The notes beneath the pieces were generated by a model. It made no database searches. It had not been told where the DNA came from and saw only the letters and a program-made list of their open reading frames with translations. A program made the translations under genes and the position numbers. Shown piece by piece: positions 30,903-39,027 of a stretch of 40,768 bases of DNA (within the stretch, counting starts at the first letter, position 1; the number at the start of each line of letters is the position of its first letter). The stretch lies in NCBI GenBank assembly GCA_947486575.1, contig CANKUB010000031.1:1-40768 (forward strand), read 5' to 3'. This stretch comes from Betaproteobacteria bacterium (lineage in GTDB: Bacteria; Pseudomonadota; Gammaproteobacteria; Burkholderiales; SG8-41).

Positions 30903-32569
30903 GCGAACTGAATGGATACGAAGTGTTATCGCAGGCCTTCGTGGCGGAAGGCGTGGATACGATGTTTGCGCTGCTGGGGGACGCCAACATGTACTGGGGC
31001 GCAATCATGGCGCAGAAGTACGGTGTGCGCGTAGTGCATGCGCGGCACGAGCAATGCGCTTGTGCGATGGCGGACGGCTATGCGCGTCATACCGGCAAAG
31101 TGGGTGTAGCCACAGTCACTTGCGGCCCCGGCTTCACGCAGATCATGACCGCGCTGACGACTGCCGCGCGTGGCAGCATTCCGCTGGTGGTGTTCGCGGG
31201 TGATTCGCCGACGTCAGCCGCTTGGTATGTGCAGCAGCTCGAACTCGGGCCGCTTGCTACTGCTACCGGCGCACGCTACCTGCCGGTGAAGAGCGTAGAC
31301 CGCATGCTCGACACCGTGCGCGAAGCTTTCTACACCGCAAAGCAGGAGCGCTGCCCCGTGGTGCTGGGCGTGCCGATGGATTTGCAGAAGGCCCCGTTTC
31401 CGTGGGGTGCGGAGTATTCGCCGTCCGCCGAACTCATGCCCACGCCACAGCGCCCCGTGCCCGACCCGGCGCTGGTGGATAAACTCGTGGCGATGATCGC
31501 TGAGGCGAAGCGCCCGATCATTCTCGCCGGGCGCGGCGTGGTGCGCTCCGGTGCTGCGCCCTCGCTGGAGGCGCTGTCCGACCGCTGTGGCGCATTGCTG
31601 GCGACATCGCTCTTTGCCAAGGGACTGTTTGACCATAACCGTTTCGGTATTGGCGTTGCGGGCGCGTACGCCAGCCCGCTGGCGCGTGAGGAATTTGCTG
31701 CATGCGATTTGCTGATTGGGGTGGGCGCAGGTTTGGGGCACTACACCACCGAGGCAGGCTACCTCTACCCAAACGCAAAGACAGTGCAGATCGATCTTAA
31801 TCCGCGCGGCCTGTATCAAGGCCTGCGTATCGCCGACATGCACATTAAGGCGGATGCCATGGCCTCTGCCGAGGCTGTGCTGGCCAAGCTCGTAGCGGCC
31901 AATTATTCATCAGCCGGTGCGCGCACGCCCATGCTTGCCAATCAAATCGCCGCGATGGCAGCGCGCCCGGATTCCAAGGAGTTTCTGGTTGCCGCTGACA
32001 CGGTGGATCCACGCCCGGCGATGCTGGAGCTGGATGCGGCGATCCCCAAAGACTGGACGGTAGTCATGGGCGGCGCGCATTTCGCAGGCATCGCCGTGAC
32101 GCATATGTATGGCCGCCGCGCAGAGAACGTACACGTGATCAACGATTTCGGCGCCATCGGTTCGGCGTTTTCGGTTGCGATTGGCGTTGCAGCCGCGCGC
32201 AATGATGGCAAGGTGTTGCTGATCGAAGGTGATGGCAGCCTGATGATGCATATTCAGGAATTGGAAACCGTGCGCCGTCAGGGAATCAAGATGCTGATCT
32301 GTGCCGTGAACGATGGCGGCTACGGTGCTGAGGTGCACAAGTTCCGGGCGCAGGGATACAACCCGCAGGAGTCGGTGCACGGCCGTGGCGACATTGCAGC
32401 CATCGCGCGCGGCTTCGGATTGCGCGGGGAGAAGATCACCAGCCTTGACCGTTTCAAGACACTGTTTGCGGCGCACGAATCGGCGGGGCAAGCTGAGCTG
32501 TGGGATTTGCATGTGGATGACGGCATTCCGTCTGCGCCTTACCGGCGGATACACTTTGGGGAGATTTGA
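30899..32569 (+). CDS. Thiamine diphosphate-dependent enzyme, acetolactate synthase/benzoylformate decarboxylase-like
   Basis: 556 residues with the three-domain ThDP architecture. The PYR domain contains the activating Glu (about 51) in HARHEQCACAMADGYARHTG. The central domain is about 190-340. The PP domain carries IEGDGSLMMHIQELETVRRQ (Mg/ThDP motif starting near 442) and AVNDGGYG. The family decarboxylates 2-oxo acids or joins them by carboligation. The substrate-pocket segments do not match IlvB closely and no small regulatory subunit is present, so biosynthetic acetolactate synthase is unlikely. Co-translated with the CoxG-like gene. The aminotransferase gene 112 bp downstream could generate a 2-oxo acid substrate. 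Confidence 0.9.
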   Translation: MSELNGYEVLSQAFVAEGVDTMFALLGDANMYWGAIMAQKYGVRVVHARHEQCACAMADGYARHTGKVGVATVTCGPGFTQIMTALTTAARGSIPLVVFAGDSPTSAAWYVQQLELGPLATATGARYLPVKSVDRMLDTVREAFYTAKQERCPVVLGVPMDLQKAPFPWGAEYSPSAELMPTPQRPVPDPALVDKLVAMIAEAKRPIILAGRGVVRSGAAPSLEALSDRCGALLATSLFAKGLFDHNRFGIGVAGAYASPLAREEFAACDLLIGVGAGLGHYTTEAGYLYPNAKTVQIDLNPRGLYQGLRIADMHIKADAMASAEAVLAKLVAANYSSAGARTPMLANQIAAMAARPDSKEFLVAADTVDPRPAMLELDAAIPKDWTVVMGGAHFAGIAVTHMYGRRAENVHVINDFGAIGSAFSVAIGVAAARNDGKVLLIEGDGSLMMHIQELETVRRQGIKMLICAVNDGGYGAEVHKFRAQGYNPQESVHGRGDIAAIARGFGLRGEKITSLDRFKTLFAAHESAGQAELWDLHVDDGIPSAPYRRIHFGEI

Positions 32570-32596
32570 CGCTTAGCGCGCGAGTCGATGATTTAT

Positions 32597-32611
32597 GTAA
32601 CGTATTGTTTT
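32597..32611 (-). repeat. ACAAATA motif copy 11 (weak)
   Basis: Minus strand AAAACAATACGTTAC, four differences from the consensus, in the gap between the ThDP enzyme and the aminotransferase. An AT-rich tail resembles that of copy 12. Confidence 0.3.
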
Positions 32612-32681
32612 TATTAAATTTTTAATAGGCGAGTTGCGGGATTACACCTTCGTTGCCTTACTTCACTGGAGCACTGACATT

Positions 32682-33890
32682 ATGAGTTCTGCGCCATTTG
32701 ATTTCACGTCGTTTTTTCCGAAGAGTCTGCCGGCAGCGGCGACCCGCTGGACGGGGCGCGTCAAATTTGATTTCACCGGCGGCAACAATGATGCCGACCG
32801 GCTGCCGCTCGAAGATTTGATCGCCGCCGCCGATGCGGTGTTGAAACGCGAGGGACGCACGCTCTCGACTTATGGGCTCAACAGCGGGCCACAGGGCTAT
32901 CGGCCGCTGCGCGAATTTCTTGCAGGCAAGTTGAAGTCAGATGCTGACATTGCCTGCGCTGCGGACGACATTCTCATCACGTCCGGCTCGCTGCAGGCGA
33001 TTGATCTGGTTAACGCTACGCTGCTGGAACGCGGCGATACGGTGATCATCGAGCAGGATTGTTATCAGGGTTCGATCAACCGGCTCACCCGACTGGGCGT
33101 CACGCCGATTGGCATTCCGCTCGACGGCGATGGCATGCGCATGGATGCACTCTCAAATGCGCTTGATAATTTGAAGGGCAAAGGCATCCGGCCGAAATAC
33201 ATCTACACCATTCCGACGGTGCAAAACCCCACCGGCACCATCATGCCGGTGGAACGGCGGCAGGAAATGCTGCGGCTGGCGGCGGCGCATGGCGTGCCGA
33301 TCTTCGAGGACGACTGCTATGCCGACCTGATCTGGTCGGGCGAGCGGCCTCCCGCGCTGTATGCCATGAGCAAGGACGGTAACGTCATTCACATCGGCTC
33401 GTTTTCGAAGTCGATTGCCCCCGCACTACGGGTGGGTTTTATTGTGGCGCCTTGGGCGGTGATGTCGCGCATCCTTCCGCTCAAGACCGACGGCGGTTCT
33501 GGCGCGCTGGAGCAAATGGTGCTGGCGGAGTTCTGCGCGCGGCATTTTGCCAAACACGTTCCGGCGCTGCGGCGCGGTCTGCGCGCCAAACTCGAAACGC
33601 TGATGGAATCAGTCAAAGAGCATTTCGGTGCGGCGGCAGCATTCGACGACCCCAAAGGCGGCATCTTTCTGTGGGTCACGCTCCCTGATAACGTTGACAC
33701 GCAAAAGCTCTACACGCTGGCGCTAGCGGCGGGCGTGGCGATTAATCCGGGGGCCGAGTGGTCGGTGAACAAGGCTTACGGCCGCAATCGTCTGCGGCTG
33801 TGCTTTGCCAGCCCGACGCATGAGGAAATTCACCAGGGCGTCGCGGCGCTGGCCGAGGTTTGCAGGCGTGAGTTTGGCGTGCCCCAGTAG
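32682..33890 (+). CDS. PLP-dependent aminotransferase, class I/II (2-aminoadipate/MocR-domain type)
   Basis: 402 residues from the ATG at 32682 (TGGAG upstream). Fold-type I markers: STYGLNSGPQGYRPLREFLA near 62-81, TSGSLQAIDL near 100, PTVQNPTGT with Asn about 182, IFEDDCYADL with Asp about 210 and Tyr about 213, and IGSFSKSIAPALRVG with the PLP Lys about 243. C-terminal NRLRLCFASPTHEEI holds the carboxylate-binding Arg. Relatives include LysN/ARO8-like 2-aminoadipate, valine-pyruvate and aromatic aminotransferases and the catalytic half of MocR regulators, but no DNA-binding domain is present here. It probably converts an amino acid to the 2-oxo acid used by the upstream ThDP enzyme (inference from order only). 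Confidence 0.9.
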   Translation: MSSAPFDFTSFFPKSLPAAATRWTGRVKFDFTGGNNDADRLPLEDLIAAADAVLKREGRTLSTYGLNSGPQGYRPLREFLAGKLKSDADIACAADDILITSGSLQAIDLVNATLLERGDTVIIEQDCYQGSINRLTRLGVTPIGIPLDGDGMRMDALSNALDNLKGKGIRPKYIYTIPTVQNPTGTIMPVERRQEMLRLAAAHGVPIFEDDCYADLIWSGERPPALYAMSKDGNVIHIGSFSKSIAPALRVGFIVAPWAVMSRILPLKTDGGSGALEQMVLAEFCARHFAKHVPALRRGLRAKLETLMESVKEHFGAAAAFDDPKGGIFLWVTLPDNVDTQKLYTLALAAGVAINPGAEWSVNKAYGRNRLRLCFASPTHEEIHQGVAALAEVCRREFGVPQ

Positions 33891-33978
33891 CGGCCACACC
33901 GTCATGCGTGATACTGCGTGCCCTGTTGTTAAAAACCCTTGCGTCAACAATCGCCATTGGCTTACCGGGAGAGCTTGC

Positions 33979-34965
33979 ATGTTGCGCATGCAGAGAAATG
34001 GAATGTGGGCTGGTGTAGCGGGGTTGCTAACCGCCATGCTTCCCGTGGTAGCTGCGGTTGCACAGAATTACCCGCAAAAGCCCGTGCGCCTGATCGTGCC
34101 GTTTCCACCCGGCGGCAGCACTGAAACGCTGGCGCGCATGGTGAGCGTAAAGATCGCTGAGGTATGGGGCCAGCAGATCATTATTGATAATCGCCCGGGG
34201 GCAGGCGGCATTATTGGCACTGAGCTTGGCGCAAAAGCTGCGCCCGATGGGTACACGCTGTTGATGGGTTCGGGTGCGCCGCTGACCATCGTGCCGGGTT
34301 TCCAGACGAAGCTGCAGTACGATCCGCTGAAGGATTTTGCGCCAATCACCAATGTGGCGGCGGTGCCGAATGTGATTGCGCTGCATCCGTCGGTGCCCGC
34401 TCGCAACGTCAAGGAATTGGTTGCATTGGCGCGTCAGCAGCCGGATCAACTGACGTTCGCCTCGAATGGGGCTGGCTCGCCCGGACACCTTGCGGGTGAG
34501 TTGCTGAAAGCGATGACAGGCACGCGCATGACGCATGTACCCTATAAAGGTTCGGCACCGGCAACGCTGGCAGTAGCGTCGGGCGAAACGTCGATGACGT
34601 TCACCACGACAACGGCGGTGCTGCCGCATGCAAAAGCCGGACGCATGAAAATCATTGCGATCACCACGCTGCAACGCGTGCCTCAGTTTCCCGAATACCC
34701 GACGGTGGCCGAGTCCGGCTTGCCAGGCTATGAAGCCATCTCGTGGTTTGGTCTGGTGGCCCCTGCGGCGATCGCGCCTGAGCTGGTGAAAAAAATCCAC
34801 GCCGATGCGGTGCAGGTTATCAACACGAATGATATGCGCAGCCGTATCGCGGGCCTGGGTGCTACGCCGATTGCCAACACGCCGGAGCAATTCCGCGCGC
34901 AGATACGCGATGATCTGGCGAAGTGGGCGCGCATTATCAAGCTATCGGGCGCGCGTGCGGATTGA
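33979..34965 (+). CDS. Bug/TctC-family periplasmic solute-binding protein (Bug11)
   Basis: 328 residues from the ATG at 33979, 7 nt after GGGAGAG; longer upstream in-frame starts would overlap the aminotransferase gene. Signal peptide AGVAGLLTAMLPVVAAVAQ, then YPQKPVRLIVPFPPGGSTET, the most canonical form in the window, with IIDNRPGAGGIIGTEL, APDGYTLLMGSG, HVPYKGSAPATLAV and LPGYEAISWFGLVAPA. The usual Asp of GG-D is Glu (GGSTET). It lies 88 bp after the aminotransferase and is followed by a motif copy and the DUF1080 pair. Confidence 0.93.
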   Translation: MLRMQRNGMWAGVAGLLTAMLPVVAAVAQNYPQKPVRLIVPFPPGGSTETLARMVSVKIAEVWGQQIIIDNRPGAGGIIGTELGAKAAPDGYTLLMGSGAPLTIVPGFQTKLQYDPLKDFAPITNVAAVPNVIALHPSVPARNVKELVALARQQPDQLTFASNGAGSPGHLAGELLKAMTGTRMTHVPYKGSAPATLAVASGETSMTFTTTTAVLPHAKAGRMKIIAITTLQRVPQFPEYPTVAESGLPGYEAISWFGLVAPAAIAPELVKKIHADAVQVINTNDMRSRIAGLGATPIANTPEQFRAQIRDDLAKWARIIKLSGARAD

Positions 34966-34991
34966 GCGCTGGGCACTTTGCATGAATCAAT

Positions 34992-35006
34992 GTAACTAAT
35001 TGTTTT
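34992..35006 (-). repeat. ACAAATA motif copy 12
   Basis: Minus strand AAAACAATTAGTTAC, two differences from the consensus, 27 bp after the Bug11 stop. The TTGTTT/AAACAA dyad seen at Bug4 is perfect here as well. Confidence 0.5.
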
Positions 35007-35147
35007 TAAACAATTTTTTAATGCGGCGTTATTTGCGCTGCGGCGGTGTGTTCGCGCTGGCACCAGCGCCTTGACGTTCGCGTGCGCCGTGGCCTAAGCT
35101 GCTTGGCCGACACTTTTCACCCAACCGTAATTCAACCGGGGATTGCC

Positions 35148-35741
35148 ATGAAGCGATTTTTCAGATGGGCTGCGATATTATTTTCTGCAGTGTTTGTGCT
35201 TGCCGGTTGTGCGAGCGGACCATCAGGCGCCGGCTGGATTACGTTGATCGACGGCGAAAGCGGGCTACAAAACTGGAACCGCACTGGCGATGGCAACTGG
35301 CGCGCCACTGGCGGCGCGATACAGATCGACGGCAAGACCAACAAGGACGCGGCGTTCCTGTATTCGAAAAATTCGTATACTGATTTTGAAATGTTTGTCG
35401 AATGGTGGGCAGACGAAGATGCCAACAGCGGCGTGTTTTATCGCATCACCAATACCAAAACCATCAACACCAAAGGCGGCTACGAGGTGCAGATTTTCGA
35501 CAAGAACCCGCCATTCCCGACCGCATCGCTGGTGAATGTGACCAAGGCCGCGCCCACGTTCAAGGCGGGCGGCAAGTGGAATACGTTTGATATTTCAGTG
35601 AAGGGGCCGCGCATGATCATCAAGATGAACGGGGAGCAGGCGGTGGATGTCAACAACTCGGTGTTTCCCACCGGACCGATTGGCTTGCAGTACAACGCGG
35701 GCACGGTAAAATTTCGCAAACTCATGATCAGGCCGCTGTAG
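35148..35741 (+). CDS. DUF1080 (3-keto-disaccharide hydrolase-like) lipoprotein, first of pair
   Basis: 197 residues from the ATG at 35148 (GGGGA upstream). The N-terminus MKRFFRWAAILFSAVFVLAG followed by CAS is a lipoprotein signal with the lipobox Cys at about 21. The rest is a concanavalin-like jelly roll: GWITLIDGESGLQNWNRTGD, TDFEMFVEWWADEDANSGVF, GGYEVQIFDKNP and GPIGLQYNAGTVKFRKLMIR. DUF1080 proteins include 3-keto-glucoside hydrolases and sugar-binding modules on the cell surface or periplasm. No flanking keto-sugar dehydrogenase is present, so activity is uncertain. A diverged copy follows 50 bp downstream. Confidence 0.88.
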   Translation: MKRFFRWAAILFSAVFVLAGCASGPSGAGWITLIDGESGLQNWNRTGDGNWRATGGAIQIDGKTNKDAAFLYSKNSYTDFEMFVEWWADEDANSGVFYRITNTKTINTKGGYEVQIFDKNPPFPTASLVNVTKAAPTFKAGGKWNTFDISVKGPRMIIKMNGEQAVDVNNSVFPTGPIGLQYNAGTVKFRKLMIRPL

Positions 35742-35791
35742 TCAGGGCGCATGCCGTCGTCAGTCAGTTCTTTTCATTTCGGGAGGACAGC

Positions 35792-36382
35792 GTGAAACGT
35801 ATTTTTGCATTGATGTTGTGGGTTGCGACAGCGGCGCTGTGGGGTTGTGCAGGCAATCTCGCGAATTCAGGCTGGATCACGTTGATCGATAACGGCAGTG
35901 GCCTCGAAAACTTCGCGCGCGTCGGTGATGCCAATTGGCAGCAGCAGGACGGCGCAGTGATGGCGGACAAAGGCGGCAAAGAGGCGAGCTATCTGGTTTC
36001 GCGTCAGAGCTACACCGATTTCGTGATCTACGCCGAGTTCTGGGTCAGCGACGATGCCAACAGTGGCATTTTTGTGCGCCTTTCCGACCGGCAGAAAATC
36101 ACGGCAACCAACGCCTATGAAGTAAATATTTTTGATAAGCGTCCTGATCCGTCGTATGGCACGGGCGCGATTGTGAACTTCGCCAAAGTTGCCCCCATGC
36201 CCAAAGCAGGTGGCAAGTGGAATACGTTTGAAGTGACCGCCAAGGGGCCGCTATTAAGCGTCAAGATGAACGGCGTGGAAACGGCGAAGGTTAGCGACCG
36301 GTCATTCTTTCATGGCCCGTTTGCGTTGCAGTACGGTACCGGCGTCGTGAAATTTCGCAACGTTCAGATCAAACCGATATGA
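35792..36382 (+). CDS. DUF1080 (3-keto-disaccharide hydrolase-like) lipoprotein, second of pair
   Basis: 196 residues from a GTG at 35792, 5 nt after GGGAGGA. The lipoprotein signal MKRIFALMLWVATAALWG is followed by CAG, with the Cys at about 19. It parallels the preceding gene block by block: GWITLIDNGSGLENFARVGD, YTDFVIYAEFWVSDDANSGI, YEVNIFDKRPD, KAGGKWNTFEVTAKGP and GPFALQYGTGVVKFRNVQIK. It arose by tandem duplication but has diverged to perhaps half identity. Both copies keep the DANSG-F acidic loop, which in the family lies at the binding site. The pair probably acts together at the outer or inner membrane. Confidence 0.88.
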   Translation: MKRIFALMLWVATAALWGCAGNLANSGWITLIDNGSGLENFARVGDANWQQQDGAVMADKGGKEASYLVSRQSYTDFVIYAEFWVSDDANSGIFVRLSDRQKITATNAYEVNIFDKRPDPSYGTGAIVNFAKVAPMPKAGGKWNTFEVTAKGPLLSVKMNGVETAKVSDRSFFHGPFALQYGTGVVKFRNVQIKPI

Positions 36383-36414
36383 TTGGTGCTCACGCGGTCA
36401 GCGGGTAACCATGG

Positions 36415-37227
36415 ATGAAGGCCATGCACTGGATAGACGTAAACGGCGTGAGCTTGCGCTACGAATGGGATGACGCTCGCACAACATCGCAAGCTGTTGT
36501 TTTAATTCATGAAATGGGTGGGTGCCTGGATAGCTGGGACGAGACCATGCCCGCCTTTGCACGCGAGTTCCGTACCTTGCGCTACGATCAGCGCGGATGC
36601 GGGCAAAGTGAAAAAGTCAGCGGCACCCTGGCGTTAGACGACATGGTGACCGACATCGCTGCGTTGCTCGATGCCCTGTCAATCAAAGCGCCGGTGCATG
36701 TTGTGGGATCGGCGCTGGGGTCGGGCATTGCGGCTGCGTTTGCGGCGCGGCATCCCGAGCGCGTGGCGCGACTGGTGGCGCAAAGCCTGGTTACGCGCGC
36801 CAATCCCGCGACGCGGGATCACATGCTGGCCCGCGCTACCGAGGTTGAATGCAAGGGTATGCGGGCGCAGGCGCAGGCGAGTCTGGATCGCTCGTACCCC
36901 GAAATGCTACGAACCGGGAGTGCCAATCAACAATCACGCTTTGAGAATTATCGTGCGCGCTGGATCGGCAACGATCCCCACGGCTTCGCAGCCATCAATC
37001 GTATGCTGCTCGATATGAATATCGAAGCGGAACTCGCCAATATCACCGCGCCTACGTTATTGATGGGCTGCAAGCAGGATGTATTGCGACCGCCACCACT
37101 GGTACAGGCGTTGTCGAAACTGATTGCCAACGTGCGCTATGTGGAAGCCGATTCGGGGCACTTCATGCACGCGCAATCACCGGCATTGTTTACGCAACTG
37201 GCGGTGCCGTTTTTGCTGGAGAAATAG
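36415..37227 (+). CDS. Alpha/beta-hydrolase fold protein with Ala at the nucleophile position
   Basis: 270 residues. The hydrolase core is clear: VVLIHEMGG (oxyanion loop, 28-36), LRYDQRGCGQSEKV (55-68), VHVVGSALGSGIA (94-106), and the acid/base pair Asp about 222 (MGCKQDVLRPP) and His about 249 (DSGHFMH). At the nucleophile elbow G-x-Nu-x-G the sequence is G-S-A-L-G, so position 100 is Ala, with a Ser one residue earlier. RutD of pyrimidine breakdown and some lactonase relatives show the same Ala. It may act without a covalent nucleophile or be a lyase or thioesterase variant. The ribosome-binding site is weak; an ATG three codons downstream is an alternative start. Between the DUF1080 pair and the second ThDP enzyme. 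Confidence 0.85.
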   Translation: MKAMHWIDVNGVSLRYEWDDARTTSQAVVLIHEMGGCLDSWDETMPAFAREFRTLRYDQRGCGQSEKVSGTLALDDMVTDIAALLDALSIKAPVHVVGSALGSGIAAAFAARHPERVARLVAQSLVTRANPATRDHMLARATEVECKGMRAQAQASLDRSYPEMLRTGSANQQSRFENYRARWIGNDPHGFAAINRMLLDMNIEAELANITAPTLLMGCKQDVLRPPPLVQALSKLIANVRYVEADSGHFMHAQSPALFTQLAVPFLLEK

Positions 37228-37295
37228 CGGCGTAATACGCGCGCAGGCGAGCAAAAATCTCGGTTAGTATCGGTGCCTGCTTAACGGGAGGAGCT

Positions 37296-38975
37296 ATGGC
37301 TCAAAAAATGACAGGCGCGCGCCTGTTCGGGCAAATTCTGAAATCGTATGGGGTGTCGCATCTTTTTTTCATGGATGCCGTGCTGCGGCGCGCGCTGGCC
37401 GAGATGGAAGATACCGGCATCCATCGCATTCTCGGCCACTCCGAAAAGGCCGTTGCCTACATGGCCGACGGTTATGCGCGCACCTCGGGCAAACCCGGTG
37501 TGTGTATGGCGCAATCAGTGGGTGCAGCCAACCTCGCTGCGGCCATGCAAGACCCCTATCTCGGCCACTCGCCGGTGATCGCCATCACTGGCCGCCACGT
37601 CAACACCATGCAATATCGCAATGCGTATCAGGAAGTTGATCATCAACCGCTTTTCTCGGCAGTCACCAAGATGCACGCCAAGATCGAGGCGCTGGAGCAA
37701 ATGCAGCAGGTGATGCGTCAGGCGTTTCGCGAAGCCACCACAGGCACGCCACGCCCGGTGCATCTGGATATGGCAGGTTATGCGGGGGACGCCATCACGC
37801 ATCTCACGGGCGAGTTCAATGTCCTCGCCGATGAAGCGCACACGCGTTATCCGGCGTTTCGCCCTGCACCGAATTCAACCGCCGTACTGCGCGCGGTTAC
37901 CGCGATCAAGGCCGCCAGCCGCCCGATCATTATTGCCGACCGTGGCGCTACGATTTCCGATGCCGGTGCGGCGATTGCCAAGCTCGCCGAAAAAATTCAG
38001 GCGCCGGTGCTGGCAACACCCGATGCCAAGGCAATCCTGCTGGAAAATCACCCGATGTTTTTTGGCACCATGGGTTTGTATGGTCGCAGCGGTGGCAATC
38101 ACATCGTCCATGAAGCCGATCTGGTGATTTACTGTGGCAGCAATACCAGCGATCACACCACCGGCAATTACAAAATGCCCAAAGACGGCACGGCAATTAT
38201 CCAGATTGATATTGATCCGGTAGAGATCGGCCGCAACTACAGCGGCGTGATTGGTGTGCAGGCCGATGTACGCACCGCGGTCGACGCGATTACGGGTTCT
38301 GCCGAGCCTGCAAAGCATGACGCGTGGCTGGCACAAGCGCGGGCGCACACCGAGGCATGGCGTATTGAGACCGAGAAGATCCGCTCTTCCGATGCTGTGC
38401 CGATGAACCCCGGCCGCCTGTGCAAAGAATTAACCGAGTTGCTGCCCAAAGACGCTATTCTGTTTGCTGACACCGGATTTGCCGCGCTGTGGACGAATAC
38501 GATGGTGTATTTCAATCACCCCGCACAGCGTTATTTTCGTGCGGCAGGCTCGCTGGGCTGGTCGTTCCCTGCGTCGCTCGGCGGCAAATGTGGCGCGCCA
38601 GACAAGCCGGTGGTGTGTTTCACCGGCGACGGCGGATTTTATTACCACTTGCCAGAGCTCGAAACCGCGCGCCGCCGCAAAATCAAAACGGTAACCATCG
38701 TCAATAATAACCAGTGCCTCGCGCAGGGCCTGAAGAACCTGGGCATCGCCTACAGCAACACACCGGAACCCAATCGCAAGGACGAGTGCTTTGAATTTCT
38801 CGAAACCGATTTTGCGCAGATTGCACGTGCGTTTGGCTGCTTTGGCGTGGTTGTCGAGAAACCGCAGGATTTCAAAAAAGCATTTGAGCAGGCAATGGCT
38901 TCGGACTTGCCCGCCGTGATTGACTGTCGCACCGAGTTTGCATCGCAGGCGCCGATGCCGTGGGTGCCTGCTTGA
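37296..38975 (+). CDS. Thiamine diphosphate-dependent enzyme, acetolactate synthase-like (second)
   Basis: 559 residues with GGGAGGAG 3 nt before the ATG. PYR domain: activating Glu about 50 in ILGHSEKAVAYMADGYARTS. Central domain about 195-345. PP domain: CFTGDGGFYYHLPELETARR (motif starting near 441) and IVNNNQCLAQG. It is clearly distinct from the ThDP enzyme at 30899-32569 rather than a recent copy: here HSEKAV replaces HEQCAC and NNNQC replaces NDGGY at the cofactor ends. Without an IlvH-type small subunit nearby, a catabolic 2-oxo-acid decarboxylase or ligase is more likely than acetolactate synthase. It follows the alpha/beta-hydrolase by 68 bp and precedes Bug12 by 52 bp. Confidence 0.9.
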   Translation: MAQKMTGARLFGQILKSYGVSHLFFMDAVLRRALAEMEDTGIHRILGHSEKAVAYMADGYARTSGKPGVCMAQSVGAANLAAAMQDPYLGHSPVIAITGRHVNTMQYRNAYQEVDHQPLFSAVTKMHAKIEALEQMQQVMRQAFREATTGTPRPVHLDMAGYAGDAITHLTGEFNVLADEAHTRYPAFRPAPNSTAVLRAVTAIKAASRPIIIADRGATISDAGAAIAKLAEKIQAPVLATPDAKAILLENHPMFFGTMGLYGRSGGNHIVHEADLVIYCGSNTSDHTTGNYKMPKDGTAIIQIDIDPVEIGRNYSGVIGVQADVRTAVDAITGSAEPAKHDAWLAQARAHTEAWRIETEKIRSSDAVPMNPGRLCKELTELLPKDAILFADTGFAALWTNTMVYFNHPAQRYFRAAGSLGWSFPASLGGKCGAPDKPVVCFTGDGGFYYHLPELETARRRKIKTVTIVNNNQCLAQGLKNLGIAYSNTPEPNRKDECFEFLETDFAQIARAFGCFGVVVEKPQDFKKAFEQAMASDLPAVIDCRTEFASQAPMPWVPA

Positions 38976-39027
38976 CGTGTGACGCGTGAAAAATGTTTGA
39001 ATCGAGGGGCGTGACTGCGGAGGCGCT

